Shown: positions 1-8,146 of the stretch, in pieces | How positions within the stretch are numbered: the stretch's first letter is position 1 | Layout of the letters: each line of letters starts with the position of its first letter | Origin: Fimadaptatus sp050946055 | GTDB taxonomy: Bacteria > Bacillota > Clostridia > Christensenellales > Aristaeellaceae | Reading direction: 5' to 3' | NCBI GenBank assembly: GCA_050946055.1 | Contig: JBMNUB010000003.1 | Coordinates: 68,505-132,504 of the forward strand | Length of the DNA stretch: 64,000 nt | Made by a program: the position numbers and the translations under genes | Notes under the pieces: model-generated | Seen by the model: only the letters and a program-made list of their open reading frames with translations | What the model was told of the DNA's origin: nothing | Databases searched by the model: none

Positions 1-270
1 ATGTATGGGCTGATTTAATGCGCGGGCGGTAAATGCGCTGTGAGGCGGCGGCATACGCGCCCGCGGCAGGGCCATGCTGCGGGCAGAGCGCGACTTACAT
101 GGGGCATAGAGCCGCTTTGCACGCAGACAGCGGCGCATGATGTGGCGAATATAGCGCGCGCAATGAATCGCTTAACAAAAAATCCGCTCTGTGTGCAGGT
201 CGAACATTGACTAATTGGCGCAATTGTGGTATCTTATAATTGGAAAACGGTTAGGCGGAGGAAAGCTGAG

Positions 271-1122
271 ATGCAGACTATGCGCGTGGGCATTATGGCG
301 GCTGTCGTGGGATATGGCCGCAGTGCCATGGCGGTTTCGGTGCCTGCTCTGGCGGCGCTGGGATGTCAGCCATGCGCAATGCCTACGGCGGTGCTGTCCA
401 GTCATCCGGGTGGGTTCGAACTGTTCCAGATGCAGGACATGACCGGGCAGCTGGAGCGGCAGGTAAGTCACTACGAGCGCGAGCAGATAGACATGGACGC
501 GCTGATGACCGGGTACCTGTACAACATAAGGCAGCAGGAGCTGGCGGAGCGCTTCATATTCAGCCAGCGCAAGCGCGCACTTGGCTGCGTGCTGATAGAC
601 CCGGTTATGGGTGACAACGGCACGCCATACCGCATAATCACCCCGGAACTCATGGAGGGCATGCGCCATCTGGTGCGCTGCGCCGACATCATCACGCCCA
701 ACATGTCCGAAGCCTGCTGGCTGCTGGGGCGCAGGTATGACACGGAGCCTATCGGCCGCAGCGAGGCCATGGACATGGTGAAAAGCCTTTCCGAACTGGG
801 GCCGCGCAAGGTGGTAATAACCAGCGCGCGCATAGAGAGCGGCTGGGCCAATCTCTATTACGATGCCGACAGGCAGGAGCAGGGCGTGCTGGCATACGAG
901 GCGCTGGAGCGGCAGTATCCCGGCACGGGCGATCTGTTTGCAGCGGTGCTGATGGGAAGCCTCGTAGGGAGAAGCGCGAGCATCGATCAGGCGGTCAGGC
1001 GTGCGGGCGGGTTCGTGTACCGCGCGGTCAAGCGCACGATATCAGCCGATACGCCCACGCGCGAAGGCGTGCAGTTCGAGGGGCTGCTGGGCGAGCTGAC
1101 GGGTGCGCCGCAACTCATGTGA
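271..1122 (+). CDS. Pyridoxal/pyridoxamine kinase-like protein (PfkB/ribokinase-like fold)
   Basis: Predicted to phosphorylate B6 vitamers (pyridoxal, pyridoxamine or pyridoxine) with ATP in the cytoplasm as part of PLP salvage. About 283 residues, normal for the PdxK/PdxY/ThiD group. Visible family motifs are GYLYN, IDPVMGDNG, ITPNMSEACWL and, near the C-terminus, YPGTGDLF, where GTGD carries the catalytic Asp and anion hole. The ATG at 271 is chosen because GGAGG lies 7 bases upstream; an earlier in-frame GTG at 226 lies beside a TATAAT (235-240) and has no ribosome-binding site. It appears to stand alone. A hydroxymethylpyrimidine (ThiD) substrate cannot be excluded from sequence alone. 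Confidence 0.85.
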   Translation: MQTMRVGIMAAVVGYGRSAMAVSVPALAALGCQPCAMPTAVLSSHPGGFELFQMQDMTGQLERQVSHYEREQIDMDALMTGYLYNIRQQELAERFIFSQRKRALGCVLIDPVMGDNGTPYRIITPELMEGMRHLVRCADIITPNMSEACWLLGRRYDTEPIGRSEAMDMVKSLSELGPRKVVITSARIESGWANLYYDADRQEQGVLAYEALERQYPGTGDLFAAVLMGSLVGRSASIDQAVRRAGGFVYRAVKRTISADTPTREGVQFEGLLGELTGAPQLM

Positions 1123-1212
1123 GCCATTGATGCCAAGGTATCGCCATAAGTTTTGTATGGCGTTTTGACCGGGAATAGTGTATAATGTAGAAAAGACAAG
1201 GAGGGAATTGCT

Positions 1213-1623
1213 ATGATTCAGGCAATCTACGGTAAGAAGGGTTCGGGCAAGACCAAGCGCCTGCTGGATATGGCAAATGATTCGCTCAAGGTGGAGCACG
1301 GCGATGTTGTGTTCATCGACGATGACAAGCGCTATATGTATGATCTGCGCCATGAGGTGCGCTTTGTCGATGCAAGTGAATATGGTGTAAAGTCGGCCGA
1401 CATGTTCTTGGGCTTTATCAGCGGTATGCTGGCTCAGAACTTCGATGTCACGGCTATTTTTATTGACGCTTTCATGAAGCTGGTCAAGACCGACATAGCG
1501 GAGCTGGGCGAGTTCTTTGCCAGCCTTGACGCGCTGGCCGAGAAGCGCAACCTGCGCTTTGTAATATCGGTGAGCGGCGATCCGGACGAGATGCCGGAGT
1601 TCATGAAGAAGTACGTTATCTGA
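1213..1623 (+). CDS. Small P-loop ATP-binding protein, function unknown
   Basis: A 136-residue cytoplasmic protein with a Walker A motif, GKKGSGKT, at residues 7-14. A likely Walker B is the hydrophobic stretch ending in FIFIDAF-like residues near position 80 (AIFIDAF). No other domain is present, so it is a minimal P-loop NTPase. GGAGG at 1201-1205 supports the ATG at 1213. A TATAAT at 1181-1186 could be its -10 element, but no good -35 is found. It sits between a vitamin kinase and threonine synthase with no obvious functional link. I do not recognise a named family; it resembles compact ATPases annotated loosely as twitching-motility or nucleotide-kinase-like proteins. Confidence 0.7.
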   Translation: MIQAIYGKKGSGKTKRLLDMANDSLKVEHGDVVFIDDDKRYMYDLRHEVRFVDASEYGVKSADMFLGFISGMLAQNFDVTAIFIDAFMKLVKTDIAELGEFFASLDALAEKRNLRFVISVSGDPDEMPEFMKKYVI

Positions 1624-1742
1624 TAGGCGCAGCTTAAACTGACGCGCTTATGGCGGCACGGGTATTACCCGGCCGGGGCGGATCTGCCTTGGGGCGGGTC
1701 CGCCATGTTTTATATGGCGCGCAGCTCGGGGGAGGAAACATC

Positions 1743-3236
1743 ATGCGGTATATATCCACGCGCGGCGGCGAAGCGGGGCTCAGCGGCGCTCAGGCGGTAG
1801 TAAGGGGTCTGGCGCAGGACGGCGGGCTGTTCGTGCCGGAGAAGTTTGCACATCTTGATATAGAAGAAATAAAGGCGCTGTCCGGCATGAGCTATGTGGA
1901 GCGCGCGGCGCACATACTTGGCCTGTTCTTTGACGAGTTTAGCAAAGATGAGCTGCTCAGCATGGCATCGGGCGCTTACGAGGGCAAGTTTGAACAGGGC
2001 CGGATAGCGCCGGTGCGCACGCTAAGCGGCGACACGCATGTGCTGGAGCTGTTCCACGGGCCGACCTGCGCATTCAAGGACATGGCGCTACAGCTGCTGC
2101 CGCGGCTTATGGTGGCCTCCAAGCGCAAGACCGGCGATAACCGCAAGGTGTGCATACTGGCCGCGACCTCGGGCGACACCGGCAAGGCGGCGCTGGAGGG
2201 CTTCTGCGATGTGGAAGGCACGCAGTGCGTGGTGTTCTATCCTCACGGCGGCGTGTCGGCCATGCAGCGCATGCAGATGGTCACTCAGCGCGGCGGCAAT
2301 GTGGACGTTGTAGCCGTGCGCGGCAACTTCGACGACACCCAGCGCGGCGTCAAGCGCATATTCGGCGATGAAGATATGCGCGCAAAGCTGGATGAGATGG
2401 GCAGCGCGCTGTCCTCTGCCAATTCGATAAACTTTGGCCGCCTTGCGCCGCAGATAGTCTACTACTTCTCGACCTATGTCGACCTCGCCGCGAGCGGCAG
2501 TATAGACTGGGGCGATGAGATAGAGTTCGCCGTGCCTACCGGCAACTTTGGCAACATACTTGCGGGCATATACGCCAAGTGGATGGGGCTGCCGGTCAAG
2601 CGCTTCATATGCTGCTCCAACCGCAACCGCGTGCTGGATGACTTCCTGCGCACGGGCGTGTACGACGTACGCCGCGAGTTCTACCGCACGACCTCGCCGT
2701 CCATGGACATACTGATATCCTCAAACCTGGAGCGGCTGCTGTTTGAGATGAGCGGGCGCGACGCTGCGCGCGTGCGCGGCTGGATGGAGCAGCTGATGAG
2801 CGGCGGCGAGTATCGAGTGGAGGACGATGCGCGCGCCCGCATGGACGAGCTGCTGGCCAGCGGCTGGGCGGATGACTGCGACGTGGCCGACGAGATACGC
2901 CGCGTGTGGGAGGAATCGGGGTATCTCATGGACACGCATACGGCTGTGGCCATGCGCGTGCTGCGCGAGTACCGCCAGCGCTCTTTGGATAATACGCCCT
3001 GCGTGGTGGTGTCCACGGCCAGCCCGTTCAAGTTCAGCGCCGACGTGCTGCGTGCGCTCAGGGGCGATGCGCCGGCGGATGACTTTGAGTGCGCCCGTGA
3101 ACTGGAGCGGGTGAGCGGCATGAGCATGCCTGCGCCGCTTGCAGAGCTTAGCAGCCTGCCTGTGCGCCATGACTGCGTGCTGGAGCCGGGCAGCATGGAG
3201 GAAGCGGTGCTTAAGGCGGTAAGTTCGCGCGCGTAA
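1743..3236 (+). CDS. thrC: Threonine synthase
   Basis: Converts O-phosphohomoserine to threonine with PLP, the last step of threonine biosynthesis. 497 residues, the usual size of the longer bacterial ThrC class. Visible features are the N-terminal YISTRGG start typical of the family, the PLP-lysine motif GPTCAFKDMALQ, the phosphate-binding loop ILAATSGDTGKAAL, and a later EFAVPTGNFGNILAG block. The ATG at 1743 follows GGAGG at 1730-1734; an upstream in-frame ATG at 1650 lacks a site. Aspartate kinase (lysC) and other amino-acid genes occur elsewhere in the window, but no homoserine dehydrogenase or kinase is adjacent, so the pathway is scattered. Confidence 0.95.
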   Translation: MRYISTRGGEAGLSGAQAVVRGLAQDGGLFVPEKFAHLDIEEIKALSGMSYVERAAHILGLFFDEFSKDELLSMASGAYEGKFEQGRIAPVRTLSGDTHVLELFHGPTCAFKDMALQLLPRLMVASKRKTGDNRKVCILAATSGDTGKAALEGFCDVEGTQCVVFYPHGGVSAMQRMQMVTQRGGNVDVVAVRGNFDDTQRGVKRIFGDEDMRAKLDEMGSALSSANSINFGRLAPQIVYYFSTYVDLAASGSIDWGDEIEFAVPTGNFGNILAGIYAKWMGLPVKRFICCSNRNRVLDDFLRTGVYDVRREFYRTTSPSMDILISSNLERLLFEMSGRDAARVRGWMEQLMSGGEYRVEDDARARMDELLASGWADDCDVADEIRRVWEESGYLMDTHTAVAMRVLREYRQRSLDNTPCVVVSTASPFKFSADVLRALRGDAPADDFECARELERVSGMSMPAPLAELSSLPVRHDCVLEPGSMEEAVLKAVSSRA

Positions 3237-3402
3237 TCTGCGTGCGATAAAAAAATCGCGCGGTAACAGATTTTTTTGAAAAAAAGCGTGTTTTGAGTGT
3301 TTCATTCGTTTGAGGTGAGGTTATATATAAGGCGTCGGGCGAGAGACCCGAGATAAGAGCGAATGATACATCAATAAAATAGAAGAAGGATGGGTGGAAC
3401 AC

Positions 3403-3948
3403 ATGAAGAAGTGGGTATGTCAGGTTTGCGGTTATGTACACGAGGGCGAGACTGCTCCCGAGCAGTGTCCGGTTTGCAAGGCTCCTGCGAGCAAGTTCAG
3501 CCTGATGGGCGAGGGTCGCAGCTGGGCGGCCGAGCACGTAGTAGGCGTGGCCAAGGGTGTTGACGAGCGCATACTGCAGGGTCTGCACGAGAACTTCACC
3601 GGCGAGTGCACCGAGGTCGGCATGTATCTGGCGATGGCGCGCGTAGCGCACCGCGAGGGCTACCCCGAGATCGGCCTGTACTGGGAGAAGGCTGCCTTTG
3701 AAGAGGCTGAGCACGCTGCCAAGTTCGCAGAGCTGCTGGGCGAAGTCGTCACCGATTCCACCAAGAAGAACCTCGAGATGCGCGTAGACGCCGAGAACGG
3801 CGCGACCAAGGGCAAGTTCGAGCTGGCCAAGCTGGCCAAGGAGCTGGGCCTGGATGCCATCCACGACACCGTACACGAGATGGCCCGCGACGAGGCCCGT
3901 CACGGCAAGGCTTTCGAAGGCCTGCTCAAGCGCTACTTCGGCAAGTAA
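3403..3948 (+). CDS. rbr: Rubrerythrin with N-terminal rubredoxin domain (reverse rubrerythrin, NADH peroxidase type)
   Basis: 181 residues. The order is reversed relative to classical rubrerythrin: a rubredoxin-like Fe(Cys)4 site first (Cys6, Cys9, Cys22, Cys25; CQVC and CPVC), then a ferritin-like diiron domain with E-x-x-H ligands in FEEAEHA and DEARHGKA. Such proteins reduce hydrogen peroxide in obligate anaerobes, receiving electrons from NAD(P)H:rubredoxin oxidoreductase or a similar donor. The ATG at 3403 has AAGGA/GGTGG upstream. The leader contains a small hairpin at 3336-3352 (TCGGG/CCCGA). Codon use is more ATC/GAG-rich than its neighbours, which fits high expression. It is followed by a strong terminator. 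Confidence 0.93.
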   Translation: MKKWVCQVCGYVHEGETAPEQCPVCKAPASKFSLMGEGRSWAAEHVVGVAKGVDERILQGLHENFTGECTEVGMYLAMARVAHREGYPEIGLYWEKAAFEEAEHAAKFAELLGEVVTDSTKKNLEMRVDAENGATKGKFELAKLAKELGLDAIHDTVHEMARDEARHGKAFEGLLKRYFGK

Positions 3949-3984
3949 TATCGCCCAAATGGGCGGTAGAACCGCCTGATTTGA

Positions 3985-4018
3985 GAGGTCAGTCCTGAAT
4001 GGGGCTGGCCTCTTTTTT
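3985..4018 (+). terminator. Intrinsic terminator of the rubrerythrin gene
   Basis: An 11-bp stem (GAGGTCAGTCC / GGGCTGGCCTC, with G-T pairs), a 6-base loop and six Ts. A smaller hairpin, GGCGGT-aga-ACCGCC, lies just before it at 3962-3976. Confidence 0.9.
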
Positions 4019-4164
4019 GCCCTCTTCAGTCATGCCTCTGTCATCAGGCTCTGCTCCCGCCGCTCAGACAAGTTTGCTCTGTCACAACTCTTCAGTCACA
4101 ACATTGGCTCAATTATAGGTGTAGCAATTTCTTCTGTCAATCTGGTTTCATTTACAACTTTCTA

Positions 4165-4196
4165 CAAGAAAAAGAGCCTGCATTTCACAGACTCTA
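4165..4196 (-). terminator. Terminator downstream of the WYL remnant
   Basis: On the minus strand, AGAGTCTG pairs with CAGGCTCT around a short loop, followed by TTTTTCTTG. It faces the rubrerythrin terminator across a gene-free AT-rich stretch (4019-4164) in which nothing else is seen. Confidence 0.65.
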
Positions 4197-4204
4197 AAAC
4201 AATG

Positions 4205-4770
4205 TCAATCTTCGTACCTTGCGGCGATGTCTGCAAGGGCCTTTTTCATGCCCTCTTTGACACTCTCAGGGCCAATGATTCTGACAGCTTTGCCAAGACC
4301 AAACACCCAGCCATAAAATTGATTGCTCACCGCGACGCTGACGGTCACTCTGAAGTGTCTCTCATCCTCTTTCATGACCACGACATCCCGCCCAAATCTG
4401 TCCATGACAGCACCCATCATTCGATTCTGGAAGACCATGGTGACAGGGACAGTCTCTCCACCGAACATGCTAAAGGTGTACTTTGTGTAGGCGGACATGT
4501 CCAACTTGGCGAAGGCTTCAGCTCCTTCTCTTGCAAGAGAAGCAACTTCCACTTCGGCAATCTCGGTAATCATAGCCTCTGCTTTATCCATTCGATCCAC
4601 TCTGAAATGCTTGAATTTGCCTTCAGTGTAGGCCAAAAGGTAGTAATTATCGTCAGTGTAGATCATCGCCCAAGGGCTGACCACATACCTTTCGCCCTTT
4701 TTCATGTAATGCTTCTGCTTCTTCTGATCATACGTTCGCTTTCCGCCCATTGGTGTATCTGGCTTACGTT
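4205..4770 (-). pseudogene. WYL-domain transcriptional regulator, N-terminal half missing
   Basis: The reading frame keeps the WYL ligand-sensing region and WCX-like C-terminal region (…SPWAMIYTDDNYYLLAY…, then FYGWVFGLGKAVRIIGP near the end). The N-terminal DNA-binding winged helix expected in a 300-residue regulator is absent. Upstream of about 4770 the sequence changes to a transposase N-terminus in another frame. Base composition is clearly lower in GC than the flanks, and Ile codons are ATT/ATC rather than the ATA used by resident genes, so the segment was probably acquired horizontally and then broken. It is unlikely to be functional, although an internal ATG at 4705 could in principle yield a free WYL domain. 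Confidence 0.75.
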
Positions 4771-4893
4771 CTTGAGTCCGCATATGCTGCCCAGTATTGC
4801 TATTGTTATTGTATCTTTTACGCTATACTTATAGCCCGTATAGCTCTTGGTTGTTTCCACTTCTTCGAAGTACGACATCATATCTCTTTCCAT
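4746..4893 (-). mobile_element. ISAs1-type transposase N-terminal remnant
   Basis: The minus-strand frame gives MSYFEEVETTKSY… followed by ILGSICGLKNVSQIHQWAESER. This resembles the N-terminal domain found before the DDE catalytic domain of ISAs1-family transposases (family recognition from memory). Only about 50 residues survive, then the frame runs into the WYL remnant around 4750-4770. No DDE domain and no inverted repeat pair is present, so it is an inactive scar. The assignment rests on a short segment and could be wrong at family level. Confidence 0.55.
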
Positions 4894-4946
4894 GTCCTAC
4901 ATTATATCACTCTTTTCTTCTCTTGAAAATGTGAAGTTGATTTCCG

Positions 4947-5156
4947 TGCAGTCTGATGATCTATGAGCAATTCGGGAACCTGAAATTCAAGTATAAGGGA
5001 CGAGAATTCTGGTGCCGAGGGTACTACGTAGATACAGTGGGAAAGAATAAGGAGAGAATTGCAGAATACATCAAGCATCAGTTAGACGAAGATAGGCTTG
5101 GGGAACAGATGACGATGTTTGGAAAGTATGATGACCCTTTTAAGGGTGGCAAGTAA
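4947..5156 (+). mobile_element. IS200/IS605-type transposase TnpA, C-terminal remnant
   Basis: The last ~68 residues of a Y1-type TnpA: a start-less frame giving SLMIYEQFGNLKF, then FWCRGYYVDTVGKN, where the Tyr of GYYVDT lies near the expected end of the Y1 (HUH) transposase, and a C-terminal tail. The N-terminal half with the HUH motif is absent, so it cannot be active. Downstream GC-rich hairpins at about 5164-5179 and 5271-5289 could be the right-end structures that IS200/IS605 elements use in place of inverted repeats (inference). Codon use differs from the resident genes. Confidence 0.7.
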
Positions 5157-5604
5157 CAGAATGGCCCGTTGAACGGGCGGAAAGTAACAAGCCCTACGCA
5201 AATGCCAGACCGTTTATGCGCCTGCGAGGGCGCTGCTAGTATTCTAGGGCTTCGCCCGCACATGCAAAACCCCCGGCTACGCCGGGGGATAATTATTATG
5301 TAACAGCAATCGAGTTTGAACGCTGCGCTGAATATGTTATAGAATATCCAGAGGACGGGCAGATGCATTATGCGGAGACATAGAGTGTCAGAACGGCTTT
5401 GATGCCATCTCTATAAAATGTGCTGATGCTATATTGCCATTCGAATCCACGACCATTTTCCGCAAATGAAGAAAGGGTCATGCAAGGTTAGATGCTATCT
5501 AGAGGCTCGCTGCGGTTGTGCAGACGCATCAAGCGCGCATGCATGGCGATGCGCTTTAAAGTGCGCTGCCCTCAATGCCCGAATGTAAATCCCCAGCCCC
5601 CCCA
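5157..5604. other. Gene-free scar next to the IS remnants
   Basis: No intact gene. A hairpin CCCGTT-g-AACGGG follows the TnpA stop, and a GC-rich hairpin lies at about 5271-5289. A stop-ended run in one plus frame (about 5298-5381, ending QMHYAET) reads like the C-terminus of a lost protein, consistent with insertion of the element into a gene that then decayed. The rest (5384-5604) shows nothing I can name. Confidence 0.4.
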
Positions 5605-5656
5605 TTGACAACTGTCCGAATTAGTACTATACTAGCCAATGTACGAATTCGTACAT
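5605..5656 (+). promoter_or_regulatory. Promoter of the marR-type gene with two putative operators
   Basis: TTGACA at 5605-5610 and TATACT at 5628-5633 with a 17-base spacer. An 18-bp perfect palindrome, ATGTACGAATTCGTACAT, covers 5639-5656 just after the expected start of transcription. A degenerate copy, GTCCGAATTAGTAC, sits in the spacer at 5614-5627; the centres are 27 bp apart. This is the arrangement expected for autorepression by the downstream MarR-type protein. Confidence 0.75.
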
Positions 5657-5668
5657 GGAGGTGGGAGC

Positions 5669-6106
5669 ATGAGTGCGGCAGTATTTGAGAAGCTGCACAG
5701 GATAAATTACCTTACGGCGGAGTTGGACGCGCTGTATCATCAGGCGTCGTTCAGGCTGGGACTGGCCGATAGCGAGATGCGCGTGCTGTACGCCATATAC
5801 GACAATGGCCAGAGCTGCCTGCTTAGCGACATATACAAGCAGTCCGGCATAAGCAGGCAGACCGTGAATTCGGCGCTGCGCAAGCTGGAAGCCGAGGGCA
5901 TTGTGTATCTGGAGCAGGCAAATGGGCGCTCCAAGCGCGCGTGCATGACCGAAGCGGGGCGCGAAAAGGCGCGCGGTACCGTGGCGCGCATATTCGACGC
6001 GGAACAGGCCACATTTGCCGCGTGGACCGATGATGAACTGAACGAATATGTGCGGCTGTTGAACAAGTTTGTGGACGGCTTCCGCGCACAGGTCGAGCAG
6101 CTCTAG
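5669..6106 (+). CDS. MarR-family transcriptional regulator
   Basis: 145 residues with a winged helix-turn-helix in the centre (SDIYKQSGISRQTVNSALRKLE, then a wing with YLEQANGRSKRACM) flanked by dimerisation helices, the normal MarR size and layout. The ATG at 5669 follows GGAGGTG at 5657-5663; an in-frame ATG at 5639 is inside the operator palindrome and is rejected. It probably binds the two dyads in its own promoter. The MATE exporter 265 bases downstream on the same strand is the likely regulated partner, since MarR proteins often control adjacent multidrug exporters. The ligand is unknown. Confidence 0.88.
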   Translation: MSAAVFEKLHRINYLTAELDALYHQASFRLGLADSEMRVLYAIYDNGQSCLLSDIYKQSGISRQTVNSALRKLEAEGIVYLEQANGRSKRACMTEAGREKARGTVARIFDAEQATFAAWTDDELNEYVRLLNKFVDGFRAQVEQL

Positions 6107-6370
6107 CGTGCGGGCCTTATCCATGCCGCTGCAATCACAGACTTGAGCCAGCGCCATATGCCGGCACCTGTCTGTTACGGCGCAATCCAGCTCTCGGGCG
6201 CGGAACTGCGCCTGATTGCTTAGGCGCAATATGATGCCTGTCTGTTCAGCTACAAGCCAGTGCTTGTGCGGCGCGGGATGTTGCGCGCGGCACATGGCGC
6301 TCACATAATCATGGCAAGGGCGCGGCGCGGCACCTTACCGCGCGGCGCGGACATATCCGGGAGAGTGTTT

Positions 6371-7750
6371 ATGGAAGGAAGGGAACTCTATCTCAATACC
6401 AGCCCTATCAGGCTGTTTGCAAAGGCGGCGCTGCCGGGCGCGATAAGCATGCTTGCGTCCACGCTTTACAGCCTGTTTGACGGTATGTTCGTGGGCAGGA
6501 TATTGGGCGATACATCGTTTGCGGCGGTCAATCTGGCCATACCGCTCGTAATAATAAACTTTGCGCTTGCTGACCTCATAGGCGTAGGCTCGTCCGTACC
6601 CATATCGATAAGCCTGGGCAGGGGAGATGAGCGCTCGGCCAACAATTACTTCACTTGCGCATGCATAATGATAGTGCTGACCGGCATATTCATGGGCGCG
6701 GCGCTGTACGCCGGTGCTATGCCCATTATGGCGCTTATGGGGGCAAGCGGCGAGCTGCAGATACAGGCTGCGCAGTACCTTCAGGTATATGCGCTGTGCT
6801 CGCCAGTGACCACGATAGTGTTTGCGACGGACAACTATCTGCGCATATGCGGGCGCATAAAGGGCAGCATGGGGCTGAATATATTCATGAGTATGCTTAC
6901 GGTAGTGCTGGAGTACCTGTGCCTGGGCGTGCTGGGCATGGGCGTGTGGGGCGCGGCGCTGGCCAACTGCACGGCTATGATACTGTGCGCGCTGATAGCG
7001 CTGTATCCATTTGTGCGGGGCAAGCTTCAGCTGCGCTTTTGCAGGCCGCGCTTCAGCATGGGCATGCTGTGCCAGGTAGTGACCAGCGGCAGTCCGACAT
7101 TCTTGAGCAACGTGGCGGGACGCCTGATATCGATAATCATGAACATGGCGTTGATATTCCTGGGCGGGCAGTCGGCGGTCACCATATACGGAGTGATGAT
7201 GTACAGCGGCGACATAGTGCAGCCGCTGCTCTATGGCGTATGCGACTCGCTGCAGCCGGCGCTGGGCTATAACTACGGCGCGGGCAGGCCCGACCGCGTC
7301 AAGCGGCTGGAGAAGTGCATACTGGTCGCGGGCGCGGCGATATCGGCGGTGGCGGTCGCGCTGATGCTGGGCATACCGGAGCAGCTGGCATCGCTGTTCC
7401 TGCAGCCCGATGAGGGAGAACTGATTGCGCAGTCGGCGCATGCGATAAGGCTGTTCAGCCTCACGTTCCTGACGCGCTGGTTTGGCTTTGCCATGCAGAG
7501 CCTGCTGGTTGCGCTGGATAGGCCGCTTCCGGCAACGGCATTGTCGGTGGGCAGCGCGTTTGGCTTCCCGCTGCTGGTCATGGGCATGCTCTGGCCGCTG
7601 GGGCTGGACGGGCTGTGGCTAAACGGCGCGGTGACGGCGGCGCTGGTGGCGGTGCTGGCGGCGGTGATAATGGTGCGGCTGCGCGGCAGGCTGTTTGCGC
7701 ATGCGGGCAGTGCGGCACAGCCGGATGATACACACGGCGGAAATGACTGA
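6371..7750 (+). CDS. MATE-family multidrug/Na+-type efflux transporter
   Basis: 459 residues with about 12 hydrophobic segments, the standard MATE topology in the cytoplasmic membrane. The start (SPIRLFAKAALPGAISMLASTLYSLFDGMFVG) and the central block ending GVCDSLQPALGYNYGAGRPDRV match the MepA-like branch. The ATG at 6371 is preceded by GGGAGAG at 6359-6365. It exports cationic or lipophilic compounds by ion antiport in characterised relatives; the substrate here is unknown. It lies behind a MarR-type gene that probably regulates it. It differs from the tandem pair at 23-26 kb and resembles the MATE at 30.8 kb. Confidence 0.9.
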   Translation: MEGRELYLNTSPIRLFAKAALPGAISMLASTLYSLFDGMFVGRILGDTSFAAVNLAIPLVIINFALADLIGVGSSVPISISLGRGDERSANNYFTCACIMIVLTGIFMGAALYAGAMPIMALMGASGELQIQAAQYLQVYALCSPVTTIVFATDNYLRICGRIKGSMGLNIFMSMLTVVLEYLCLGVLGMGVWGAALANCTAMILCALIALYPFVRGKLQLRFCRPRFSMGMLCQVVTSGSPTFLSNVAGRLISIIMNMALIFLGGQSAVTIYGVMMYSGDIVQPLLYGVCDSLQPALGYNYGAGRPDRVKRLEKCILVAGAAISAVAVALMLGIPEQLASLFLQPDEGELIAQSAHAIRLFSLTFLTRWFGFAMQSLLVALDRPLPATALSVGSAFGFPLLVMGMLWPLGLDGLWLNGAVTAALVAVLAAVIMVRLRGRLFAHAGSAAQPDDTHGGND

Positions 7751-7773
7751 GATAAGCCATATTGACATTTAAG

Positions 7774-7815
7774 CAGGGCATCCCGATGCGCTTTAGAGTG
7801 CGGCGGGATGCCCTG
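7774..7815 (+). terminator. Strong hairpin after the MATE gene
   Basis: 12-bp perfect arms, CAGGGCATCCCG at 7774-7785 and its complement at 7804-7815. There is no T tract, so it may be an RNA-stabilising or inefficient terminator hairpin. Confidence 0.45.
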
Positions 7816-7856
7816 TTGCATGCCCAAATATCTGATATGGCGCGCGTGAACGCAAG

Positions 7857-7922
7857 ATGCAAAGCATACTTGACATGTTTTGCAAAGCATGCTATACTAA
7901 AAATGCAAAGCGAACTTTGCAT
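7857..7922 (+). promoter_or_regulatory. Promoter and operator repeats of the XRE/membrane-protein operon
   Basis: TTGACA at 7870-7875 and TATACT at 7893-7898, 17-base spacer. The motif TGCAAAGC occurs three times (7858-7865, 7881-7888, 7904-7911). The third forms a perfect palindrome, ATGCAAAG-cgaa-CTTTGCAT (7903-7922), between the -10 and the ribosome-binding site. The repeats bracket the promoter as expected for autorepression by the small XRE protein. Confidence 0.75.
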
Positions 7923-7942
7923 AAAGGAGGGCAGGATACGGC

Positions 7943-8146
7943 GTGAACACGCGCATAAGGGAACTGCGCCGAGAAAGGCGCATATCGCAGGAGGAGCTGG
8001 CGCGCGCCGTCGGCACCACGCGGCAGACGATAACCTCGATAGAGGTGGGCAAGTACGTGGCCTCATTGCCGCTGGCGTACAAGATAGCGCGCTACTTTGG
8101 ACTCACGATAGAGGAAGTGTTCGACTTTTCGGAGGTGGACATATGA
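7943..8146 (+). CDS. Small XRE-family helix-turn-helix regulator
   Basis: 67 residues consisting almost only of a Cro/CI-type helix-turn-helix (RRERRISQEELARAVGTT, then RQTITSIEVGKY), ending in EEVFDFSEVDI. This minimal form is common in Firmicutes (YozG/PhdA-like). Initiates at GTG 7943 after AAAGGAGGG at 7923-7931. The stop overlaps the start of the downstream membrane protein (ATATGA), so the two are translationally coupled. It probably represses its own promoter through the TGCAAAGC repeats. Confidence 0.9.
   Translation: MNTRIRELRRERRISQEELARAVGTTRQTITSIEVGKYVASLPLAYKIARYFGLTIEEVFDFSEVDI

Noticed and set aside
410..425. GGGTTCGAACTG resembling a tRNA T-arm or LexA half-sites
   Set aside because: It lies inside the pyridoxal-kinase-like gene, has no other tRNA arms, and GAAC and GTTC are not four bases apart.
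1165..1186. TTGACC and TATAAT as a promoter for the P-loop gene
   Set aside because: The spacer is only 10 bases; the -10 may be real but not with this -35.
5436..5460. CATTCGAATCC resembling a tRNA T-loop
   Set aside because: No acceptor, D- or anticodon stem can be formed around it.
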